Both the position numbers and the translations under genes were made by a program. DNA of 27,968 nucleotides from a virus: positions 1-27,968 of IMG/VR virus record IMGVR_UViG_3300045738_001556; one strand, given 5' to 3'. Positions 11,876 through 18,690 of the stretch are shown here, piece after piece. How positions within the stretch are numbered: the first letter of the stretch is position 1; each line of letters opens with the position of its first letter. The notes below the pieces were generated by a model. It was given only the letters and a program-made list of their open reading frames with translations, searched no databases and had not been told where the DNA came from.

Positions 11876-13171
11876 ATGGCAGTTTTAAAAGAAAGCAAAT
11901 ACGACGAGGAAGACAAATCACATTGGTATTGTTATATAACAGGCGATGCAGTGCATGAAGTCCCCTACGCTGATAAGAAGAGAAGAGAAGCAGGGGAAAC
12001 TCGGCCAACTACTCTGCGTGACGCCCGCAAGCTTAGACTTTGCAGATCCACCACTAATTTTTTAGGTCAATTACGTAAACCACAACTTGAAAAGTGGATT
12101 ATTGGCCAAGTAATCAAAGCAGCAGAGGCAAATCCTCGGAATCCGAACGAAGACGATTGGATGTATCAAAAACGAGTTACTCAAGCGAGTCGCACAATTG
12201 TTGAAGCTGCGTCATCTTATGGGACTTTTGTTCACAATTTAATCGCTGTAGTGTTAGAATCAGGGGGTTTTAATACTAAACCTTGGTTAGACGAATACGC
12301 GCCCGAAATTCATTCCTCCGCTGCCCCTATTTTGACTTGGCTAAAATCCAACAAAATTAACATCCGTAAGATCGAAAAAACTTACATTAACCAATTGCAA
12401 GGATACGGAGGGACGACTGACCTCATTTTTGACTCGGACGATATACGAGGAGTTTTTGATTTCAAGAGCAGACGCACAATACCTGACCAGCCTTTACAAG
12501 CCCGCGACGGCCAAGCGATGCAGCTCGCTTCATATGGTTCCTGCCACTACTGGGGAGGACGTCTCCCGACGAACATGGATCAAGTTCGAATCCTATCAAC
12601 AGGAAAATGGGCAATATGGGGGGCTAACCTTTACTTTTCAACTACCGAATTAGGCCGATTTGACATTGTGTGGTATCCTCCAAGTGTAATGGCTGCAGAG
12701 GGCATGGCTTATTATCATCTTTTGGAAATGCAAAAATTTCAAGATAAATGGGACCCTTGCGACCCTGATCGGTATAAGTTTATTGGCAAATCATCCTCGG
12801 TTAACGTTATTAAGTCTAATATGCCAGTAACTGATTTAGCTGCATCGCTCCGAGACTCTATGGAGGAAAAACTTAAAGGGTCTAAAGCTAAAGTTAAACC
12901 TATTAAAATCCTAACTCCTTCCGAACTAATCGAGCTTGGAAATAAAGCTAAAACTAAAGGAAAGAAGCCTAAACCCTCACCAATTAAGAAGACGACGACT
13001 AAAAAGGTTGTTACCTTACCTAAAACTTGGAAACCAGCAAAGAAGGCTGTCAAGAAATCTACGACTAAGAAGGTTCCGACTAAGAAGGTTGAGAAGAAAG
13101 AAAACCTTCTCTCACCAATGGAGAAAAGAATCGCTGCTAACCTCGCCAAAAAGAAAATTAAAAACTCATGA
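11876..13171 (+). CDS. PD-(D/E)XK nuclease, Cas4/RecB-like, with Lys-rich tail
   Basis: The core matches the RecB/Cas4-type fold: GTFVHNLI with His120, GGTTDLIFD with Asp182, VFDFKS with Asp195 and Lys197, and QAMQLASYG with Gln213/Gln216. That is the expected order of metal-binding Asp, D-x-K and the following Gln motif. There is no Cys cluster like that of true Cas4. Phage enzymes of this kind act as 5' or 3' exonucleases in recombination and replication. Residues ~340-420 form a Lys/Thr/Pro-rich H1-like tail (KKVVTLPKTWKPAKKAVKK), a long addition beyond the nuclease domain. The stop overlaps the next start (ATGA). The leader has no CACC element and no Shine-Dalgarno. Confidence 0.75.
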   Translation: MAVLKESKYDEEDKSHWYCYITGDAVHEVPYADKKRREAGETRPTTLRDARKLRLCRSTTNFLGQLRKPQLEKWIIGQVIKAAEANPRNPNEDDWMYQKRVTQASRTIVEAASSYGTFVHNLIAVVLESGGFNTKPWLDEYAPEIHSSAAPILTWLKSNKINIRKIEKTYINQLQGYGGTTDLIFDSDDIRGVFDFKSRRTIPDQPLQARDGQAMQLASYGSCHYWGGRLPTNMDQVRILSTGKWAIWGANLYFSTTELGRFDIVWYPPSVMAAEGMAYYHLLEMQKFQDKWDPCDPDRYKFIGKSSSVNVIKSNMPVTDLAASLRDSMEEKLKGSKAKVKPIKILTPSELIELGNKAKTKGKKPKPSPIKKTTTKKVVTLPKTWKPAKKAVKKSTTKKVPTKKVEKKENLLSPMEKRIAANLAKKKIKNS

Positions 13172-13878
13172 TTAACGAAATTAAATCCAAAACCGAGACT
13201 TATGTAATTGCGCTAGACTTAGCAACTACTTATGGATATTCAGTATTTAAAATTTCTCCTCCTTATGGAAAAATTGAACGAGTTATTTCGGGCAGAATTC
13301 GCCTTGATGCTCCACCAAAAAAGTCTCATTTGAAAGACAAACGTATGGAACTTTGCCGACGTTGCCAAAACCTTGAAGCTCATCTTGAGGAAATCATTTT
13401 TGAAGTTCCTATAGATTTTCAAATTGTTTTGGTTAAGGAAATGGGAGTTGCTGGAATGAAAGTAGGAGGTTGGACAAAAACGGTTCAAGCTGCCTTTGAT
13501 CAATCTTTCTTCATGACAGGGTTTTTGAACTTGGATAACTTATCTATTGCTGAATATTCGCCCGCGTCAATCAAAAAATGGGCAACTGGTAATGGGCAAC
13601 TGGCGAAGAACAAACCCGCAATGATTGAAGCTGCAAACCAAATGTGCAACAATCATAGTGTTTTGGACGACAATGAAGCCGACGCCGTATGCCTAGGCCA
13701 CTTAGTTGCAAGTTTCATTTCGTGTTGTATGATGCTTGGTTATAATTTTGAAACTGGTGATGACGAGAAATTTGCTAAGGTATTCACCAAATTCCGCAAA
13801 CTCTACACATACGATGACCCTTATGTTCATGGTGCATCTGATGAACTGATAAATCCAACTCAACTGAAGTTGTTATGA
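13168..13878 (+). CDS. RuvC-like Holliday junction resolvase
   Basis: At 236 aa this has an RNase H-fold resolvase pattern: a first beta-strand VIALDLATTYGYSVF with Asp17, a second acidic strand IVLVKEMGVAG, the PASIKKWATGNGQLAKNKPAMI helix, and DDNEADAVCLGH near the end of the core. These place the acidic residues as in RuvC, with G-(N/K)-G-x-A-x-K typical of the family. It would cut branched DNA during replication, recombination or packaging. The C-terminal ~45 residues are a non-conserved extension. Both ends overlap neighbours by 4 bases (ATGA), so nuclease, resolvase and polymerase are translationally coupled. Confidence 0.75.
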   Translation: MINEIKSKTETYVIALDLATTYGYSVFKISPPYGKIERVISGRIRLDAPPKKSHLKDKRMELCRRCQNLEAHLEEIIFEVPIDFQIVLVKEMGVAGMKVGGWTKTVQAAFDQSFFMTGFLNLDNLSIAEYSPASIKKWATGNGQLAKNKPAMIEAANQMCNNHSVLDDNEADAVCLGHLVASFISCCMMLGYNFETGDDEKFAKVFTKFRKLYTYDDPYVHGASDELINPTQLKLL

Positions 13879-15887
13879 TCCGTCAAGACGTCAGGAAAAA
13901 TCTACTTCTCTTCCCCATCAACGAGGTTGCTGATAACATCACATCAGACACCGAATGGCGACGAGTAGATGCACCAGTCAAATTCACCACCAAAATCAAG
14001 TATGATGTGGTGGGTGTTGATTTTGAAACGGTGTTTGATAAAGATTTGTCACTTCGGAAGATGTCTAATTGGGATTATGTTAGTAGTCCAGCATTTGAGT
14101 CTTACCTAGTGTCGCTAGTCTGGTATTGTCATGAAGATGGAAGTTTTTGGGTTTGGACAGGGAGACCAGAGGCCGCACCTTGGGGAGACATCATTGATAA
14201 AGTGTTTGTTAGTCACAATGCCAGTTTTGACGAGTTGGTCATGAGGAGGTTGTATAAAGATAAAATTGTATCACATCCTGTTCCTGATAAATGGGTTTGT
14301 TCGATAGATTTGGCTCGGTGGTTTCAAATGAAAGGTTCTCTTGATTATGTTGCTAAACAATTGTTAGGAATGGAGATGGATAAATCTGTTTTGAAAAGAA
14401 TGGCTGGGGGAACAGCAACTGAAGAAGAATCTAAGAATTACGTTTATCTCGATTCAATGGCGACTTGCTTAATTTGGATTTGTTATTATAGAGAATGGCC
14501 AGTCCAAGAAGTTTTCATTTCTATCCGCCAGCGCCGTGCTAATTACCGAGGGTTTGGATATGATATTGAGTTAAGTGCAAGTGGCAGAAAACAAATGGTT
14601 GGCCTTATGTTGAAGAACCTAAAAGAGATTCCATGGGGAGGGGTTAAACCTCCTACCAGTAAAAAAGAATTCAATATACACGTTTCAAAAGGTGGTATTC
14701 TTCCTCCCATTTCGGTTTCAATTGATGATCCTGAAACTAAAAATTGGATGAGAATGCACCCAAAATATACTCCTGTTTTAAATGCTATGAATGAATATTC
14801 TAAAGCGCAACAGGTGCACCAGACTTTAACCTCGTTAGAACCAAAAGTTCGATCTGATGGAACTATTCCGTTTGAAATGCGGTATTGCAAAGCCCCCCAT
14901 ACTGCTCGATTCCAGTCGGCTAAAGGGGTCCGCATGCAAAACTTGGATTCTAGGTCTTTCTATGATTTCAATTTAAGACATACTTATTTGCCAAGAAAAG
15001 GTAAAGTGTTTATAACTTATGACCTCGGCCAAATTGAACCACGAGTATTGGCGTGGGCAGCAGGTGATACAAAGTTTTTAAGTGAATGCGCACGAGGAAT
15101 CTCCCCCTACGAAGTGCATGCTAACTCTTATATGGGATATGTGTTTGATTCTGCAGTGAAATTGAAGAAGAAAAATCCTCAACTTTACGCGTTAGCTAAG
15201 GCAAGGACTTTGGCGTTAGGGTATCAAGCTTGGGCACCTCGGTTCTGTGAAATGGCGGAACAAATGGCAGGACTTAGACTAGATCCTGATCATAAAGTAG
15301 TTCAAATGAATAATGGAGACTTTATTACGTTTGACAGAGCTAAAACATTTTTAACCCCTAAAGAACTGGGTGAAGTTTACGTATTTCCTTCTGGCGTCGA
15401 ATCCTGCCTTGACTATCGTAGGAAAAATACTCTAGTCACTGATTTCTGGGAAGAACAAGAAACTGCAATTGCAGCTTGTGTTGGTGAAAACTACTTCGTC
15501 CCCCTTCCTGCTGGAGGTAATATTCGTTATTATAACGTTACTGAAGAAGGTGGCCACAATGGTAAACCTACAATGATGGCTTGGGTGGTTAAAGGATCTC
15601 AGAATCCTAAAGAATATAAAGATTTTTATGGGGGTAAGCTGACTGAGAATTACGTCCAGCGTGTTAGCCGTGACGTATTGGTTGACCGAATACGCGACAT
15701 TTTAGTTGAAATACCTCACATTGACCTTAGCTGGACGGTTCATGATGAAGTCTTGTTTGAATGTGACGAGGATGTTGCGGAAGAAACGGACAAATTAGTT
15801 AGACAAATTTTTACTACTAGCCCGAAATGGGCACCCGATCTGCCTCTTGATGCTGATGGCGGAATTCAACTTCACTACGACAAATAA
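13875..15887 (+). CDS. Family A DNA polymerase with 3'-5' exonuclease domain
   Basis: This 670-aa enzyme has an intact proofreading domain: ExoI VDFET (Asp49, Glu51), ExoII SHNASFDE (113-120) and ExoIII YLDSMA (191-196). The polymerase motifs are A TYDLGQIEPRVLAW (381-394), B AKARTLALGYQAW (441-453) and C VHDEVLFE (622-629). Aligned as K442-x3-L446-x3-Y450, the residue matching E. coli Pol I Phe762 is Leu. Motif A has Gly and Pro where Ser and Leu are usual. It is the likely replicative polymerase. In characterised Z-phages a PolA-type enzyme (DpoZ) copies Z-DNA, and this is the obvious candidate here. Whether it selects dZTP over dATP cannot be read from the sequence. Confidence 0.88.
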   Translation: MIRQDVRKNLLLFPINEVADNITSDTEWRRVDAPVKFTTKIKYDVVGVDFETVFDKDLSLRKMSNWDYVSSPAFESYLVSLVWYCHEDGSFWVWTGRPEAAPWGDIIDKVFVSHNASFDELVMRRLYKDKIVSHPVPDKWVCSIDLARWFQMKGSLDYVAKQLLGMEMDKSVLKRMAGGTATEEESKNYVYLDSMATCLIWICYYREWPVQEVFISIRQRRANYRGFGYDIELSASGRKQMVGLMLKNLKEIPWGGVKPPTSKKEFNIHVSKGGILPPISVSIDDPETKNWMRMHPKYTPVLNAMNEYSKAQQVHQTLTSLEPKVRSDGTIPFEMRYCKAPHTARFQSAKGVRMQNLDSRSFYDFNLRHTYLPRKGKVFITYDLGQIEPRVLAWAAGDTKFLSECARGISPYEVHANSYMGYVFDSAVKLKKKNPQLYALAKARTLALGYQAWAPRFCEMAEQMAGLRLDPDHKVVQMNNGDFITFDRAKTFLTPKELGEVYVFPSGVESCLDYRRKNTLVTDFWEEQETAIAACVGENYFVPLPAGGNIRYYNVTEEGGHNGKPTMMAWVVKGSQNPKEYKDFYGGKLTENYVQRVSRDVLVDRIRDILVEIPHIDLSWTVHDEVLFECDEDVAEETDKLVRQIFTTSPKWAPDLPLDADGGIQLHYDK

Positions 15888-15891
15888 CAAC

Positions 15892-15951
15892 ATGACCCCA
15901 AACAAAGAAGGTTCGGCGTGTGATAAATGTGGGTATCAATGGCCATTTTAA
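15892..15951 (+). CDS. Possible 19-aa peptide with a CxxC motif
   Basis: An ATG 4 bases after the polymerase stop opens a 19-codon frame with the motif CDKCGYQW, like half of a zinc ribbon. It may be a remnant of a longer zinc-binding protein or a chance frame. The 124 bases after it (15952-16075) carry no gene. They hold a CTGCA/TGCAG hairpin (16009-16032) and a GACGCC...TTTTAATT segment (16036-16051) similar to one at 7834-7848. Confidence 0.25.
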   Translation: MTPNKEGSACDKCGYQWPF

Positions 15952-16075
15952 TTTAACTTATGTCTTGGAACTATCACCCTTAGTAAAACCTGTTTTGGAG
16001 AAAACACCCTGCAATTCTTGGGGGTAGTGCAGCGAGACGCCAATTTTAATTCAACTACTTTTATTAACAACAACT

Positions 16076-16258
16076 ATGACACCAACAAAATTTAAATTTA
16101 CAACCGCCATTGCGTTCCTTTCTCAGTCTGATATAATAGACCGTCTCAGTTTAAAAGAAAAAGCTGAAATTATCAATATTGTTTCTACTCGCAAAATCAC
16201 TCGCAAACACAGAGTTTACATCAGCCGTCTAGCCAAAAAATATGAAAATTCTAAATAA
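16076..16258 (+). CDS. Hypothetical basic protein, 60 aa
   Basis: A small, helical, Lys/Ile-rich protein (MTPTKFKFTTAIAFLSQSDI...), not recognised. A hydrophobic N-terminal helix is followed by the basic C-terminal half RKITRKHRVYISRLAKKY, which could bind nucleic acid. The leader AACAACAACT precedes the ATG without a Shine-Dalgarno. Its end overlaps the next gene by 17 bases. It starts a run of small genes leading into the primase. Confidence 0.5.
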   Translation: MTPTKFKFTTAIAFLSQSDIIDRLSLKEKAEIINIVSTRKITRKHRVYISRLAKKYENSK

Positions 16259-16520
16259 AATCAAGACTTTTTATAAACAATTCATTGAAATTTTGTTTCT
16301 TTATTATAATGGTTGGTGTGCAAGTGAAAGCTTTGATTATATTGATCATAAAATCATTTGGAAGAAAGCTTTTATTGAACCAACTAAAATCAAACGTCAG
16401 ACGATTTATAAAAACAAAAAAGCTTCATACCGTACAGTATGGTATTATTTGCCTAGGTCGTCAGCAGTAACTTTTGAAATCAAGCAACAAGATAACCCTA
16501 GAGTTAAAAACGCCTACTAG
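16242..16520 (+). CDS. Hypothetical basic protein, 92 aa
   Basis: Not recognised. Residues 1-22 include a partly hydrophobic helix (TFYKQFIEILFLYYNGW). The rest is basic and beta-like (KIIWKKAFIEPTKIKRQTIY, YRTVWYYLPRSSAVTFEI). It overlaps the preceding gene by 17 bases and is separated from the next ATG by a single base, consistent with operon translation. The AT-rich codon use matches its neighbours. Confidence 0.5.
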   Translation: MKILNKIKTFYKQFIEILFLYYNGWCASESFDYIDHKIIWKKAFIEPTKIKRQTIYKNKKASYRTVWYYLPRSSAVTFEIKQQDNPRVKNAY

Positions 16521-16521
16521 T

Positions 16522-16707
16522 ATGGCCGCTCAACTCCTATTTAATCGAAAACAACCTGTCGCTAGGTATCGATATTTTTATCGTTGCACCTATTGTCCCA
16601 AGGAATTCGAAACTTTGACCGAACTCACAAATATGAAACATGTGCAATACCCAGATGGTTGCCATACTAAAAGTTTAAAACTTCTTAAGAAAGTTAAGTT
16701 ACTATGA
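16522..16707 (+). CDS. Small putative zinc-finger protein, 61 aa
   Basis: The sequence YRCTYCPKEFETLTELTNMKHVQYPDGCH has a C-x2-C followed by His and a C-H pair, plausible zinc ligands (inference). The C-terminus is basic (LKLLKKVKLL). The start at 16522 (MAAQLLFNRK), one base after the previous stop, is preferred over an in-frame ATG at 16474 inside the previous gene. The stop overlaps the primase start in an ATGA junction, which suggests a replication-related DNA-binding role; this is inference. Confidence 0.5.
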   Translation: MAAQLLFNRKQPVARYRYFYRCTYCPKEFETLTELTNMKHVQYPDGCHTKSLKLLKKVKLL

Positions 16708-17579
16708 AGTTAACTGACGCGTTTAACAATTGGTTGTCTGAAGACTCCAGCACCTGCGATTCTCTCCACCGAGACTTATTTACTGCTGCCAACTATTTAA
16801 TTGAAGAGGGACGACCAGACGAAGAAATTTTTGATTTTATGCGTCAGGCTTGCAATCGAGTAGGAGAAAGAAACGTATCAGATCGGGAAATTAAATCTTG
16901 TGTCAAATGCGCCCGCTCTTACAAGAAAGGAACTCAAGTGCTGGAGACTTGGCCAAAACCAGACCCTGTATTCCAAAACTCAGTAATTAACTATTACTCG
17001 GACGTTAATTTGCTAGAAATAGCTAGGTTGGAACAGGCCACCACTATTCAGGACTCAGCTCATTACATCAAAGAATTATATGACGAAGACGAGTTGGTTT
17101 GCCTCGGTCTGGAAATGAATCGTCCTGTTACGGTTTCTAGAAAAGAAGCAATTGAGTATGTAAGTGAGTTTGCCATTCCTTATATTGTGCCGTCTCCAAT
17201 GTCGGAAGTGTCAGGGTTGACCGAACAAGGAGATAAATCACCTAGAACTAAGGCCAATACAGGGGACCGACGATATTTAGTTATTGAATTTGATTATGCT
17301 GAAATGGAGCAACAACTAGCCTATCACCTTTGGTTAGATTCCGTTATCCCTTGCATGTTCATTGTATATTCTGGTGGTAAGTCTTTCCATGGATGGTATA
17401 ATGTAGAAAATTTAAGCGAAGCAGAATCGAAGGCATTTTTCACAAGTGCAGTTAAACTGGGAGCAGATAGAGTAACTTGGTCAAAGTGCCAATTATGCCG
17501 CTTGCCATCTGGAAACAATATTAAGTATAAAAAACAACAAACAGTAATAGGGAGAACTTTTTTCGATGCCACGGAATGA
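16704..17579 (+). CDS. Archaeo-eukaryotic-type (PrimPol-like) primase
   Basis: The C-terminal part has the AEP pattern: LVIEFDYA (192-199, Glu195/Asp197 as the first metal ligands), SGGKSFHGWY (223-232, the S-x-H nucleotide-binding motif) and CQLCRLPSGNN (262-272), which closely resembles the R-x-P region of phage primases. The N-terminal ~75 residues are a helical segment with C-x2-C in SCVKCARSYKK. It would make primers for the family A polymerase. It overlaps the helicase gene by 14 bases. The split into separate primase and helicase genes, rather than a fused primase-helicase, is notable but not unique. Confidence 0.7.
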   Translation: MKLTDAFNNWLSEDSSTCDSLHRDLFTAANYLIEEGRPDEEIFDFMRQACNRVGERNVSDREIKSCVKCARSYKKGTQVLETWPKPDPVFQNSVINYYSDVNLLEIARLEQATTIQDSAHYIKELYDEDELVCLGLEMNRPVTVSRKEAIEYVSEFAIPYIVPSPMSEVSGLTEQGDKSPRTKANTGDRRYLVIEFDYAEMEQQLAYHLWLDSVIPCMFIVYSGGKSFHGWYNVENLSEAESKAFFTSAVKLGADRVTWSKCQLCRLPSGNNIKYKKQQTVIGRTFFDATE

Positions 17580-18690
17580 CTTTAGAAACGGAATCAAGGA
17601 ATTAAGGGCTAACCACCCAGTTCCAACACCTATAGAAACGACGCCACGGAAGATACCCAAGAAAGGTTTTGAGTCTGAGGAGGTGCCAGTGTCCCTACCC
17701 CCTATCCTCTCGGCCAAGGAGATATCAAACGCTAAAAGGAAGACACCAGCTCTTCTTGTCAAAAACCTCCTCCACCGTGGATGTAAGATGTCAATATCTG
17801 GAGGATCAAAGTCTTTTAAATCTTGGGCTATGATTGACCTCGGCCTGAGTATCGCTACTGGGAAACCTTGGTGGGGGTTAGAATGCAAAAAGGGACGCGT
17901 TCTATATATTAATTTTGAGCTTATGGGAAGTTTCATGCGGGAGCGTATTGATGCTGTGTGTGAGGCAAAAAATATGGGGCTACCCGAAGATTTTCTTATT
18001 TGGAATCTTCGGAGTCAATGTTATTCACTCCCTGCATTGACTGCTGCCCTGCTCGAAAGAAAAGATCAACTGGGCGATTTAGATCTTATTATCATTGATC
18101 CAATCTATAAAGCTCTCGGTGATCTAGATGAAAATTCTAACTCCGACATCAATCAGTTGATGAAACAAATTGAAGATTTAGGCGAGGTATTTGATTCAAC
18201 TACAGTCTTTGGGAGTCACTTTGCCAAGGGTAATTCCGCACAAAAATCTTCCAAAGATCGTGCTGCTGGTGCTGGTGTTTTTAGCAGAGACCCTGATGTG
18301 CTAATTTCATTAAATGCACATGAGGATGATGATCATTATGTTATTGAATCGGATTTGCGTTATTTACCCCGTATTCCTCCGTTTGTGATGAAATGGGAGT
18401 TCCCTATTATGGTTCCTGCTGAAGGTAAAGACCCTAGGCGATTAAAGGGACTACTACCAGTTAAAAACGATAAGAAGGCCAGTCCCGAAAATGACGCGTT
18501 TAACTCGGACCAAGTGTTTGATTGTCTGCCGTTAGAAGGATGCAACGATGCCTATTGGAGAAAACTAGTTATTGATGCATTGGGGTCTGCTGGTGCTGCA
18601 TACTACCGTTGCAAACAACAATTGCTAGATGCTAAACGGATCGAACTAAGGGGCCATAAATTTTACCCTACCCGACTTAGTGCGGGTTAA
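17566..18690 (+). CDS. RepA-like (AAA_25) replicative helicase
   Basis: A RecA-fold NTPase of the RSF1010 RepA type, which forms hexameric helicases. Walker A is SGGSKSFKS (78-86) and Walker B is LDLIIIDP (172-179). Between them is YINFELMG (114-121), with the Glu typical of AAA_25. Further on come VFGSHFAKG (His218, motif similar to DnaB H4/sensor) and AAGAGVFSRDPDVLI. The C-terminal ~60 residues (YWRKLVIDALGSAGAAYYRC...) look like a small winged-helix-type domain. It pairs with the upstream primase. Its stop overlaps the stop of the convergent tail gene by 3-4 bases, ending the plus-strand replication block. An ACCCG/CGGGT dyad (18670-18687) spans the junction. Confidence 0.8.
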   Translation: MPRNDFRNGIKELRANHPVPTPIETTPRKIPKKGFESEEVPVSLPPILSAKEISNAKRKTPALLVKNLLHRGCKMSISGGSKSFKSWAMIDLGLSIATGKPWWGLECKKGRVLYINFELMGSFMRERIDAVCEAKNMGLPEDFLIWNLRSQCYSLPALTAALLERKDQLGDLDLIIIDPIYKALGDLDENSNSDINQLMKQIEDLGEVFDSTTVFGSHFAKGNSAQKSSKDRAAGAGVFSRDPDVLISLNAHEDDDHYVIESDLRYLPRIPPFVMKWEFPIMVPAEGKDPRRLKGLLPVKNDKKASPENDAFNSDQVFDCLPLEGCNDAYWRKLVIDALGSAGAAYYRCKQQLLDAKRIELRGHKFYPTRLSAG

